NCBI GenBank assembly: GCA_001816835.1
Contig: MHDB01000015.1
Coordinates: forward strand, 1-8,759
Length of the DNA: 8,759 bases
Direction of reading: 5' to 3'
From: Candidatus Woykebacteria bacterium RIFCSPLOWO2_01_FULL_43_14
Lineage (GTDB): Bacteria > Patescibacteriota > Microgenomatia > Woykebacterales > 2-01-FULL-43-14
Positions 1 to 6,317 of the stretch are shown piece by piece. Made by a program: the position numbers and the translations under genes. A model generated the notes under the pieces. It was given only the letters and a program-made list of their open reading frames with translations. It made no database searches and was not told the origin of the DNA. The first letter of the stretch is position 1; each line of letters starts with the position of its first letter.

Positions 1-505
1 AGAAGAGTCTTTTGCAGGAGAAAAGAGGATCTTGGTACCATCTCCCAAAGTAGAAACCTACGATCAAAAACCCGAGATGTCCGCTCGTGAGATAACGGAA
101 ACATTACTCACTAACCTAAAAGAAAAAGATTATGATTTTGTGGTGGTTAATTTTGCCAATCCTGATATGGTCGGTCACAGTGCCAAAATACCGGAAACCG
201 TAAAAGCTCTTGAGGTAGTTGATGAGTGCCTTGGCAAGATAGAAAAAGAGGTCAATGCTCTTAGTGGGGCTTTGGTGATTACCGCTGATCATGGCAAAGC
301 CGAGCAACTTCTGGATCCTGATACTGGTAAACCTGATACAGCTCACTCAACTAACCCTGTACCAGTGATAATTGTCCAAAAAAGCCTAGCAGGCTACAGC
401 AATAACAAATTGAATAAAGGATTACTTTCTGATGTCGCTCCAACCGTTCTGAAGCTAATGGGTTTGGGTCAGCCTAAAGAAATGATGGGGAAAAGTTTGA
501 TCTAG
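1..505 (+). CDS. gpmI: 2,3-bisphosphoglycerate-independent phosphoglycerate mutase, C-terminal part (5' end outside window)
   Basis: This is the C-terminal third of the cofactor-independent phosphoglycerate mutase, the cytosolic glycolytic enzyme that interconverts 3- and 2-phosphoglycerate using two Mn2+ ions. The reading frame is open from base 2 (GAA GAG TCT...), so the gene starts upstream of the window. Visible family signatures, in order, are a LVPSPKVETYDQKPEMSA segment, NFANPDMVGHS (the Asp and His that bind one Mn), ITADHGKAEQL (the Asp-His pair of the second Mn site) and TAHSTNPVPVI (the last metal-binding His). The C-terminus, with VAPTVLKLMGL and a final GKSLI, is where the family normally ends, so the 3' end is intact. 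The stop TAG at 503-505 overlaps the stop of the convergent rsmI. No terminator hairpin is visible between the two genes. The family assignment is firm; only the N-terminal part is unseen. Confidence 0.96.
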   Translation, partial: EESFAGEKRILVPSPKVETYDQKPEMSAREITETLLTNLKEKDYDFVVVNFANPDMVGHSAKIPETVKALEVVDECLGKIEKEVNALSGALVITADHGKAEQLLDPDTGKPDTAHSTNPVPVIIVQKSLAGYSNNKLNKGLLSDVAPTVLKLMGLGQPKEMMGKSLI

Positions 506-1185
506 TAATCAAAAGGGTCTTTCGGGCTGAGTAAGACTACTAATTCTCCTTTAAGCTTCCTCACTTTAAGTGCACTTATCCTACCCCGGATAATTTCCTG
601 ATGAATCTTTGTCATCTCCCGGGCGATGACTACATAAGGATCCTGAAGACTTTCAGAGAAGGTTTTGAGATTGTCCCAGACCCTAAATGGCGAGTCAAAA
701 AAAATTATAGTTGTGGGTGTTTGTTGCCAAATGACTTTAATCAATTCAATCAGATTTTTGGTTGAGGAGCCTTTTTTAGGCACGAACCCAAGGAATACGA
801 ATTTATCAGGTGTTAATCCGGATAAGACTAGAGCGTTGATTGCGGAGGATGGGCCTGGAACCGAGTCAATCTCGTAACCTTTCTTAATAAGTTCTCGAAC
901 GATTTTATATCCTGGGTCAGAAATGAGTGGGGAGCCGTTTTCGGAAATAAGAGCCAAGTTTTGCCCGCTATTTAGTAATTCTTCAATCTGGGGCAGCCTT
1001 GAGAGCTCGTTTTGATCGTACAAACTAAGAAGGGGCTTCTGAATGTCAAAGTGTCTAAGTAGTTTGTGAGCACTTCGGGTGTCTTCACACAATACCTGAT
1101 CGCTTTGCTCAAGAGCTTCGATGGCTCGCAAAGTAATATCTCTTAGGTTGCCAATAGGAGTGGCGATGATTGTCAATTTGGCCAT
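502..1185 (-). CDS. rsmI: 16S rRNA (cytidine1402-2'-O)-methyltransferase RsmI, short form
   Basis: A 227-residue member of the tetrapyrrole-methylase fold family that, in the RsmI branch, 2'-O-methylates C1402 in the decoding centre of 16S rRNA using SAM. Signatures are ATPIGNLRDITLRAIEAL (8-25), the CEDTR motif (33-37), the glycine-rich SAM loop SENGSPLISDPG (81-92), VPGPSSAINAL (109-119), and FFDSPFRV in place of the usual ESPHR. E. coli RsmI is 286 residues; this protein stops near the end of the methyltransferase domain and lacks the small C-terminal extension. The usual SDAG is SENG here, a change in a conserved loop worth noting. The ATG at 1185 is chosen because the MAKLTIIATPIGNL N-terminus fits the family and a TAAAAT -10 lies only 6 nt upstream with no Shine-Dalgarno site, implying a leaderless mRNA. 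The gene is convergent with gpmI and divergent from the response regulator. Confidence 0.93.
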   Translation of the reverse strand: MAKLTIIATPIGNLRDITLRAIEALEQSDQVLCEDTRSAHKLLRHFDIQKPLLSLYDQNELSRLPQIEELLNSGQNLALISENGSPLISDPGYKIVRELIKKGYEIDSVPGPSSAINALVLSGLTPDKFVFLGFVPKKGSSTKNLIELIKVIWQQTPTTIIFFDSPFRVWDNLKTFSESLQDPYVVIAREMTKIHQEIIRGRISALKVRKLKGELVVLLSPKDPFDY

Positions 1186-1189
1186 GAGT

Positions 1190-1201
1190 GTATTTTAGCA
1201 C
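1190..1201 (-). promoter_or_regulatory. Putative rsmI promoter -10 region, leaderless
   Basis: Read on the minus strand, this is GTGCTAAAATAC, containing an extended -10 (TGC-TAAAAT). The hexamer ends 6 nt before the rsmI ATG, so transcription should begin at or next to the start codon. No clear -35 is visible at 17-18 bp. An identical 12-mer lies at 1227-1238. Confidence 0.5.
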
Positions 1202-1226
1202 AGGGTGATAAAAACGACGCTACGGA

Positions 1227-1238
1227 GTATTTTAGCAC
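1227..1238 (-). repeat. Second copy of the 12-bp GTGCTAAAATAC motif
   Basis: An exact 12-bp direct repeat of 1190-1201 in the same orientation, with starts 37 bp apart, between divergent rsmI and the response regulator gene. It could be a second, upstream extended -10 for rsmI or a duplicated regulator site. The identity is read directly; the role is inference. Confidence 0.5.
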
Positions 1239-1261
1239 CTAACCGCTAATCTGGATCTCAG

Positions 1262-1291
1262 TTGACAAGTCTGGCTATCAAAAGACATAAT
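1262..1291 (+). promoter_or_regulatory. Promoter of the response regulator gene
   Basis: TTGACA (1262-1267, a perfect -35) is followed after 18 bp by CATAAT (1286-1291, 5 of 6 matches to the -10 consensus). Transcription would start near 1298, giving a leader of roughly 22 nt that carries an AGGAGG ribosome binding site at 1309-1314. Confidence 0.75.
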
Positions 1292-1319
1292 TAATTAACA
1301 AATTGAGCAGGAGGACTTG

Positions 1320-1694
1320 ATGGTTGGTGTTAAGAATATTTTAATTATTGAAGACGACTTCTTTATTCGCGATCTTTATCAAAAGCAGTTTACCAAAGAG
1401 GGTTACGCGGTGGATACAGCTGAGGATGCTGAGATTGGTTTGGAAAAAGTTAGGTCCGGTCAAGCTAATCTGATACTTCTCGATATTATGCTGCCTAAAA
1501 TGAGTGGTTTGGATTTACTAAAAATTCTTAAAGCTGAAGCGGCACTGCAGAATATTCCGGTCGTGATGTTGACTAATCTCGGTCAGGACAACGCTATCAA
1601 GCAGGCTTTCGACCTGGGCGCTGAAGGATACTTGGTTAAAAGTGCTTATACCCCAACCCAAGTAGTTCAGGAAGTAAAAGGCTACATAAAGTAA
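1320..1694 (+). CDS. Single-domain response regulator (CheY-like receiver)
   Basis: A 124-residue protein consisting only of a phosphoacceptor receiver domain. The acidic pocket is D12-D13, the phosphorylatable residue is D55 (LLDIMLPKMSG), the switch Thr is T85 (VVMLTN) and the conserved Lys is K107 (YLVKS). No DNA-binding or enzymatic output domain follows; the protein ends in the last receiver helix. It should be phosphorylated by a histidine kinase encoded elsewhere and act by protein-protein contact or as a phosphorelay intermediate. The ATG at 1320 is preferred because AGGAGG (1309-1314) sits 5 nt upstream; a TTG at 1317 would leave only 2 nt. No kinase gene is adjacent. The last 13 bp overlap the 3' end of the convergent transporter gene. 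Its target cannot be inferred from the sequence. Confidence 0.93.
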   Translation: MVGVKNILIIEDDFFIRDLYQKQFTKEGYAVDTAEDAEIGLEKVRSGQANLILLDIMLPKMSGLDLLKILKAEAALQNIPVVMLTNLGQDNAIKQAFDLGAEGYLVKSAYTPTQVVQEVKGYIK

Positions 1695-3055
1695 GAGTAT
1701 ATCGTTAGTAGTCCCGCAACGGTCATGACTATGGTTATAAACCATCCAAGACTGCTAGTGATTGCACCGTTAACTCGATTCCCCATAACTTTTTTATCGC
1801 TGCTTATCAAAAGAATACACACCAGAATAACCGGTGCGATTAACCCGTTAAGTACTGCCGAAAAGATGAGCGCCTGAATTGGATCAATGCCCACAAAATT
1901 AAGACCGAATCCGATAAGCATAGCGATAATAAGTACACCGTAGAAGGCGTAAGCGTCTTTTAGTTTACGGTAGAGGCCGTTCTTCCAGCCTAGACTTTCC
2001 GAAAGGGCGTATGAAGCTGATCCCGCTAAGACTGGTACCGCCAACATTCCGGTGCCAATAATGCCTAAGGTAAAGAGTAAGTAGGCACCCTCACCTACTA
2101 GGGGACGGAGCGCTTGGGCTGCGTCAGAGGCTGTGGTTATGTTTGTTATCCCGTTTGCGTTGAGCGTTACCGCGCAAGCTAGGATAATAAAGTACATGAC
2201 CAAGTTAGACAAAAACATCCCTGACCAGACATCTACTCTCATGCTTTTTATCTCTTCGTTGGTAGTCTCTTCCTGTCGGAGTTTGAGGCTGGTTCTTCCT
2301 TCTTGAATTTCCTCCTCAATCTCTTGGGAAGTCTGCCAGAAAAATAGATAAGGTGAAATTGTTGTCCCAAGCACAGCGCAGACCAAGTAAACCTGATCTA
2401 AAGAGAGGTTTACGTAAGGAATAAAGGTATATTGCACGATAGTTGACCAATCAAGGTTTTTAATACTTAAGGTGGTAAAGACGTAGGAAAGTAGTACTAA
2501 GGCCAGCCATTTTAGGTAAGACGCGTATTTTTCATAGGCCGTAAAGATTTGAAGCAGGAGTGATACAAGCGCAAAACCAAGGACTAATAAACCGAAATTT
2601 AGGCTTGGATTAAGCAACTGTCCTGCTTTGGCCATGGCCCCTAAATCCGCTCCTAGGTTTAGGGTATTGGCCCCAAAAAGTAATAGTGTGCTGGTGTAGA
2701 GCACCCACCTAGGGAAATACATTCGGATATTGGCAGCCAAACCTCTTCCTGTAACTAGTCCGATTCGGGCACACATTTCCTGGACGATCGCCATAAGAGG
2801 AAACGTTAAGGTGGATAACCATAAGAGCTGATAACCGTAACGCGCGCCTGCTTGGGAATAAGTAGTGATTCCAGCAGGATCATCGTCCGCTGCGCCAGTA
2901 GTGAGTCCTGGGCCAAGCATTTTCCAGTACTTGGAAACTTTTTTAACAGGGGCGTTGTTAGTAAGGCGATCAGTGAGTTCTCTAGAAGTATCGATCGTTT
3001 TTTCTAAGGCAATAGCCGGAGATTCTATGACTCTCTTCAGTGGTTCATCAGACAT
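1682..3055 (-). CDS. Nramp-related divalent metal transporter (non-canonical metal site)
   Basis: A 457-residue polytopic membrane protein of the Nramp/SLC11 superfamily, expected to bring divalent cations into the cell. A hydrophilic, probably cytoplasmic N-tail of about 43 residues precedes TM1 (LGPGLTTGAADDDPAGITTYSQAG). About eleven hydrophobic segments follow, with a charged cytoplasmic loop (about 244-275, rich in Glu) after TM6. In canonical Nramps, TM1 carries DPGN and TM6 carries an Ala-x-x-Met metal site. Here TM1 has DPAG (59-62) and TM6 reads GTTISPY (230-236), with Ser where the soft metal-selecting Met would be. From family knowledge, such changes are seen in Nramp-related Mg2+/Mn2+ transporters rather than Fe/Mn Nramps; the substrate is therefore inference. 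The ATG has no Shine-Dalgarno site but a promoter positioned for a leaderless transcript. It lies 53 bp downstream of lexA on the same strand. Confidence 0.88.
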   Translation of the reverse strand: MSDEPLKRVIESPAIALEKTIDTSRELTDRLTNNAPVKKVSKYWKMLGPGLTTGAADDDPAGITTYSQAGARYGYQLLWLSTLTFPLMAIVQEMCARIGLVTGRGLAANIRMYFPRWVLYTSTLLLFGANTLNLGADLGAMAKAGQLLNPSLNFGLLVLGFALVSLLLQIFTAYEKYASYLKWLALVLLSYVFTTLSIKNLDWSTIVQYTFIPYVNLSLDQVYLVCAVLGTTISPYLFFWQTSQEIEEEIQEGRTSLKLRQEETTNEEIKSMRVDVWSGMFLSNLVMYFIILACAVTLNANGITNITTASDAAQALRPLVGEGAYLLFTLGIIGTGMLAVPVLAGSASYALSESLGWKNGLYRKLKDAYAFYGVLIIAMLIGFGLNFVGIDPIQALIFSAVLNGLIAPVILVCILLISSDKKVMGNRVNGAITSSLGWFITIVMTVAGLLTIYSYFM

Positions 3056-3062
3056 TGAGATA

Positions 3063-3092
3063 AGATTAAGATGTTTGGCCGTCTGCTGTCAA
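3063..3092 (-). promoter_or_regulatory. Promoter of the Nramp-related transporter, leaderless
   Basis: On the minus strand there is a perfect TTGACA (3087-3092), an 18-bp spacer and TAATCT (3063-3068) ending 7 nt before the ATG at 3055. Initiation would fall on or next to the A of the start codon. No Shine-Dalgarno site is present in the interval. The transporter therefore has its own promoter just behind the lexA stop at 3109, although readthrough from lexA is possible. Confidence 0.65.
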
Positions 3093-3108
3093 TAGAAAAC
3101 TGAGTTCA

Positions 3109-3726
3109 TTAGCTATACTTTCGGATTACCCCGATGACGCGACCTTGAATTCTGACGCTTTTCGACCGGATAGCATTCATTGACGAATTTGCTGGTTCTA
3201 GTCGAATACAGTCTTTTTCTCTAAAAAATCTTTTGAGAGTGGCAAAATTGTCGTTCAGGAGAGCCACCACTATGTCACCGTCCATAGCAGTCTGTTTTTG
3301 TTCTACTACGACATAATCACCATCTTGAATACTAGCTTCGATCATTGATTGACCTTTCACTCTTAGGACGTAAGTGCGACCTCTACCAACCATGTCTTTA
3401 GGTATTTCCAGCGTTTCCGTGGAGTTTTCGATTGCCTCAATTGGTGTACCAGCAGCGATGTAGCCAACAAGAGGGACCTCAATGCCGCCGCCGATCCAAC
3501 CAGCCATCTTCTGGTCGATTATTTCGATACCTCGTCTGACACCTTCGACCTTTTTTAATACGCCTTTCTTTGCGAGGTTTTTAATATGCTCGTGAACTGT
3601 TGCGGGAGAGTTTACGCCCACGCCATCACATATTTCGGGGAGAGTAGGAGCATAACCATGCTTTTGCATGTACTGAGAAATAAAGTCCAAAATATCACGT
3701 TGTCTTCTATAAATTACAGGGGCCAT
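3109..3726 (-). CDS. lexA: LexA SOS repressor (S24 autoprotease)
   Basis: A 205-residue LexA, the transcriptional repressor of DNA-damage genes that cleaves itself when stimulated by RecA filaments. The N-terminal winged helix-turn-helix covers roughly residues 1-70, with the recognition helix around SPATVHEHIKNLAKKG (40-55). The autocleavage site is the A92-G93 bond in GYIAAGTP (88-95). The catalytic dyad is S127 (VKGQSM) and K165 (FATLKRF), in the expected C-terminal S24 domain. Length and all key residues are normal, so it should be functional. The start at 3726 is supported by AAGGAGGT 5 nt upstream. lexA is divergent from uvrB across 265 bp. Its recognition helix resembles the Bacillus-type TVHGH more than the E. 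coli type, suggesting but not proving a GAAC-N4-GTTC-like operator. Confidence 0.97.
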   Translation of the reverse strand: MAPVIYRRQRDILDFISQYMQKHGYAPTLPEICDGVGVNSPATVHEHIKNLAKKGVLKKVEGVRRGIEIIDQKMAGWIGGGIEVPLVGYIAAGTPIEAIENSTETLEIPKDMVGRGRTYVLRVKGQSMIEASIQDGDYVVVEQKQTAMDGDIVVALLNDNFATLKRFFREKDCIRLEPANSSMNAIRSKSVRIQGRVIGVIRKYS

Positions 3727-3764
3727 AAGTACCTCCTTCTCTCAAGACCTTCGAGTTGGGTTAT

Positions 3765-3788
3765 CTAAAGGGGACGAATCCCCTTTAG
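3765..3788 (-). promoter_or_regulatory. Perfect hairpin with UUCG loop in the lexA leader
   Basis: CTAAAGGGGA (3765-3774) and TCCCCTTTAG (3779-3788) are perfect inverted repeats of 10 bp separated by 4 bases. Read in the lexA direction the loop is UUCG. The structure lies 38 bp upstream of the lexA ATG and is not followed by a T-run on either strand, so it is not an obvious intrinsic terminator. It could be an mRNA-stabilising or translational element, or a DNA operator. A second, similar purine tract (AAAGAGGGGAAA on the lexA strand, about 3793-3804) could compete for the same 3' arm. The inverted repeat is directly visible; the role is unknown. Confidence 0.6.
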
Positions 3789-3925
3789 TGTTTCCCCTCT
3801 TTAAGTCTAGCTGTTAATAAACGTTACCCCGCGTATCTCTTATTACCTTGGTGTTGGGTTGGCGCGATTAAGTTTTGTCTCTTGTTTGGTCTAATTATGG
3901 TTCTTTCTTCGGTCTGGTGTCAATG

Positions 3926-3937
3926 GATCATATGTTA
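3926..3937. promoter_or_regulatory. Weak candidate SOS box upstream of uvrB
   Basis: GATCATATGTTA matches 10 of 12 positions of the Bacillus-type LexA site GAACATATGTTC and has a palindromic CATATG core. It lies 66 bp before the uvrB start and about 18 bp before the putative -35. No comparable match was found upstream of lexA or uvrA, which weakens the case. Confidence 0.25.
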
Positions 3938-3955
3938 TCAAAGTGCACCTTGCTT

Positions 3956-3985
3956 CTGGCAATGGTATTGTATGTTTGGTAAAAT
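3956..3985 (+). promoter_or_regulatory. Promoter of uvrB, leaderless
   Basis: An extended -10, TGG-TAAAAT (hexamer at 3980-3985), ends 6 nt before the uvrB ATG at 3992. A weak -35, CTGGCA (3956-3961), stands 18 bp upstream. No Shine-Dalgarno sequence fits between -10 and ATG. An ATG at 3987 runs into a stop after one codon and is not the start. Confidence 0.6.
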
Positions 3986-3991
3986 TATGGA

Positions 3992-6010
3992 ATGAGTAGT
4001 TTTGATCTTCGGTCGGATTTTCGGCCCACTGGCGACCAACCAAAAGCGATAGAACAACTAGTTGCTGGAGTAAACAAAGGGGATAAGTACCAAACTCTTC
4101 TTGGTGCTACAGGCACAGGGAAGACCTTTACCATGGCCAATGTTATTGCCCAAGTAGACCGACCCACGCTTGTGCTTGCTCATAACAAAACTTTGGCGGC
4201 CCAACTCGCAAGCGAGTTTCGGGAATTTTTTCCTAACAACAGTGTTGAATACTTTGTTTCCTATTATGACTACTATCAGCCAGAGGCTTATGTTCCGCAA
4301 CATGATTTATATATTGAAAAAGACGCCCAAATCAACCAGGAAATTGATCGATTGAGACTCGCAGCCACCAAGGCTTTACTTACACGTAAAGATGTCATTA
4401 TCGTCGCCTCTGTTTCGTGTATCTATAGTATTGGGTCTCCCAAAGCTTATGAGAGTAGTACGGTGATACTTGAGGTCGGAGAGGAGTATAAACTGGCTGA
4501 TATTCTGTCCAAATTAGGTTCTCTTCAGTATGAACGCAATGACATAGACTTTAGCCGAGGAACCTTCCGTGTCAAAGGTGATGTTCTGGATATTTTCCCG
4601 GCATACGAGCAACTTGCTCTCCGATTTAGTTTCTTAGGAAATAAATTAGAAAAGATTAGCGAGTTTGATACCATTACCGGGGAAAATAAGTTTACTTTTA
4701 AGGAGACTACGATCTTTCCCGCTCGTCACTACATGATGGATCGGCAGAGTTTACTCGCTCCTTTGAAAGATATTGAAAAAGAAATGCGCGCTCGCGTTGA
4801 AGAATTTAAGCATCTGGAAAGATTAATTGAGGCCCAACGAATAGAGGAGCGTACCAAATATGACTTGGAAATGATTAGTCAACTTGGTTATTGTAGTGGG
4901 ATAGAAAATTACAGTCGTTATTTTGACGGACGTAAACCAGGCGAAGCTCCGTATACACTTCTGGATTATTTTCCCAAAGATTTTCTGCTGTTTGTCGACG
5001 AATCCCATATTACTCTTCCGCAGGTGCGGGGAATGTGGGCAGGAGATAGAGCTCGTAAGGAAAGTCTTATCAATTTTGGGTTTCGACTGCCCTCAGCTAT
5101 AGATAACCGGCCTTTGAAATATGAGGAATTCTTGCGCAAGTTAAACCAGGTAATGTTTGTGTCTGCCACACCAAATGAATACGAAATCTCGTTATCCAGT
5201 CAAGTAGTTGAGCAGATTATACGTCCAACTGGTTTGCTTGACCCACAGATTGAGGTAAGAGCTACACAAGGGCAAATTGCTGATCTCATTTCCGAGATAA
5301 ACTCTCGGGTTGCTGTAGGGGAGAGGGTGCTAGTGACTACTTTGACCAAGAGAATGGCCGAGGACCTTTCTAGCTACCTTACAGAGGAGGGTATTAAAGT
5401 AATGTATCTGCATTCAGACATTGATACGCTAGAGAGAGTTGAGATACTGCGAGACTTAAGACTCGGAGTTTACGATGTGGTGGTTGGTATTAACTTGCTC
5501 AGAGAAGGACTTGATCTTCCTGAGGTCAGTTTGGTTGCTATTCTGGACGCTGATAAAGAGGGATTCTTGCGTTCGCGAACTTCTCTGATTCAGACGACCG
5601 GTCGGGCTGCTCGCCATATAAATGGACGAGTGCTCATGTATGCGGATAAAGTGACAGACTCCATGAAAGCGGCAATTGATGAGACCAACCGGCGTCGCGA
5701 GACGCAACTTGCATACAACAACGAACATGGTATTACGCCAACTAGTATCAAGAAAGCGCTCAAGGATATTGGTGATCGTCTGAAAGAATTGCAACCTCTG
5801 GCAGAAACTGTTGAGGAACTTGATATCCCTTCACTGCCTAGAGAATCAGTACACAAACTTATCAAAAGTTTGGAAAAAGAGATGAAAGCAGCTGCCGAGG
5901 CTTTGGATTTTGAAAAAGCTAGTTTGATTAGAGATCAGTTAGTAGATTTAAAGAAAGAGCTAATTCGCTTGGACCAGGAAAACAAATTTCACCTCCCCGC
6001 AATAAAATAG
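3992..6010 (+). CDS. uvrB: Excinuclease ABC subunit B (UvrB)
   Basis: A complete 672-residue UvrB, the damage-verifying helicase-like subunit of nucleotide excision repair; it is loaded by UvrA and recruits UvrC for incision. Motifs in order are Walker A GATGTGKT (38-45), the DNA-gripping beta-hairpin with [12 protein letters not shown] (91-102), the motif II DESH box (336-339), [38 protein letters not shown], and motif [11 protein letters not shown] (from residue 534). A C-terminal UVR coiled-coil domain lies at about 622-656 and is needed for UvrC contact. Small departures from the commonest motif forms ([19 protein letters not shown]) look tolerable. The start at 3992 gives the usual N-terminus [19 protein letters not shown] and follows a leaderless-type promoter. 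It diverges from lexA, and uvrA begins 2.55 kb downstream on the same strand, so the three form an SOS/NER locus. Confidence 0.98.
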   Translation: MSSFDLRSDFRPTGDQPKAIEQLVAGVNKGDKYQTLLGATGTGKTFTMANVIAQVDRPTLVLAHNKTLAAQLASEFREFFPNNSVEYFVSYYDYYQPEAYVPQHDLYIEKDAQINQEIDRLRLAATKALLTRKDVIIVASVSCIYSIGSPKAYESSTVILEVGEEYKLADILSKLGSLQYERNDIDFSRGTFRVKGDVLDIFPAYEQLALRFSFLGNKLEKISEFDTITGENKFTFKETTIFPARHYMMDRQSLLAPLKDIEKEMRARVEEFKHLERLIEAQRIEERTKYDLEMISQLGYCSGIENYSRYFDGRKPGEAPYTLLDYFPKDFLLFVDESHITLPQVRGMWAGDRARKESLINFGFRLPSAIDNRPLKYEEFLRKLNQVMFVSATPNEYEISLSSQVVEQIIRPTGLLDPQIEVRATQGQIADLISEINSRVAVGERVLVTTLTKRMAEDLSSYLTEEGIKVMYLHSDIDTLERVEILRDLRLGVYDVVVGINLLREGLDLPEVSLVAILDADKEGFLRSRTSLIQTTGRAARHINGRVLMYADKVTDSMKAAIDETNRRRETQLAYNNEHGITPTSIKKALKDIGDRLKELQPLAETVEELDIPSLPRESVHKLIKSLEKEMKAAAEALDFEKASLIRDQLVDLKKELIRLDQENKFHLPAIK

Positions 6011-6037
6011 CAGAGCAGAGTATACTAATCTAAAGAG

Positions 6038-6053
6038 CCTAGGGTCCGACCCT
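6038..6053 (+). repeat. REP-like palindrome, left copy
   Basis: CCTAGGGTCCGACCCT contains the imperfect palindrome AGGGTC-C-GACCCT. It is the exact reverse complement of 6206-6221, so the two form a 16-bp inverted repeat bracketing the transposase remnant. The remnant's ATG follows 3 nt after this copy. Confidence 0.85.
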
Positions 6054-6056
6054 GAT

Positions 6057-6260
6057 ATGCCTGCAAAAAATTCTGTAAAACAATTTAACGAAGGCGGTTA
6101 TTACCATCTCTACAATCGTGGAGTGGAAAAAAGAAATACATTTCTTGACCAGCAAGACTACACCGTATTTCTCGCTTATCTCAAAAAATATTTAGACCCG
6201 AATCTAGGGTCGGACCCTAGGAAGATCCCTAGCTATAGATGTAGCCTATGTGTGATTTGA
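6057..6260 (+). pseudogene. Truncated REP-associated Y1 transposase (N-terminal fragment)
   Basis: A 67-codon reading frame whose first about 49 residues (EGGYYHLYNRGVEKR, then FLDQQDYTVFLAYLKKYL) match the N-terminus of REP-associated tyrosine (Y1/IS200-like, Transposase 17) transposases. The HUH motif, usually in an HxxPNHxHLL-like segment, and the catalytic Tyr should come later and are both absent, so it cannot act as a transposase. Residues 50-55 (LGSDPR) are simply the in-frame translation of the right palindrome, and the remaining 12 residues are read from unrelated DNA until TGA at 6258-6260. There is no Shine-Dalgarno site. The family identity of the N-terminus is clear; it is most likely a decayed gene, though a residual single-strand DNA-binding role cannot be ruled out. 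Confidence 0.85.
6204..6221 (+). repeat. REP-like palindrome, right copy
   Basis: CTAGGGTC-G-GACCCTAG (6204-6220) is a perfect palindrome with 8-bp arms and a single central base; 6206-6221 is the exact inverted copy of 6038-6053. A further CCCTAG at 6227-6232 and a GACCC at 6195-6199 flank it, suggesting repeated rearrangement at this motif. Confidence 0.85.
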
Positions 6261-6285
6261 CTTTATAAGTGGTTAGACATATACT
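6257..6285 (+). promoter_or_regulatory. Promoter of the 161-residue orphan gene
   Basis: TTGACT (6257-6262) and TATACT (6280-6285) are separated by 17 bp, a near-consensus sigma-70-type promoter. Its -35 overlaps the stop codon of the transposase remnant. The predicted start near 6292 leaves a leader of about 26 nt with AGGAG and GAGGTG ahead of the ATG. Confidence 0.8.
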
Positions 6286-6317
6286 ATGAGTCAATAAATA
6301 AGCAGGAGAGGTGAGCC

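Larger units (their letters stand above)
6038..6221 (+). mobile_element. Remnant REP/Y1-transposase (RAYT-type) element
   Basis: A 184-bp unit made of a left REP-like palindrome, the first about 49 codons of a Y1 transposase and a right REP-like palindrome, the two palindromes being exact inverted copies over 16 bp. The simplest reading is a REP-transposase cassette that lost the catalytic part of the gene by deletion into a downstream REP, or a small non-autonomous derivative that could be moved in trans. No target-site duplication is visible at the flanks, as expected for HUH-type single-strand transposition. It sits 27 bp behind uvrB. Confidence 0.7.

Noticed and set aside
665..877. Open frame of 70 codons on the plus strand opposite rsmI
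   Set aside because: It lies wholly antisense to a well-supported gene, has no family resemblance and no ribosome binding site.
3765..3788. Hairpin considered as an intrinsic terminator for lexA-uvrB insulation
   Set aside because: No T-run follows the stem on either strand.
5456..5865. Minus-strand open frames of 112 and 91 codons opposite uvrB
   Set aside because: Both are antisense to highly conserved UvrB helicase motifs and overlap each other in different frames; no protein-like character or start signals.
6204..6232. REP-like repeats considered as a CRISPR array
   Set aside because: Only two inverted palindromes and short CCCTAG pieces are present; no regular repeat-spacer pattern.
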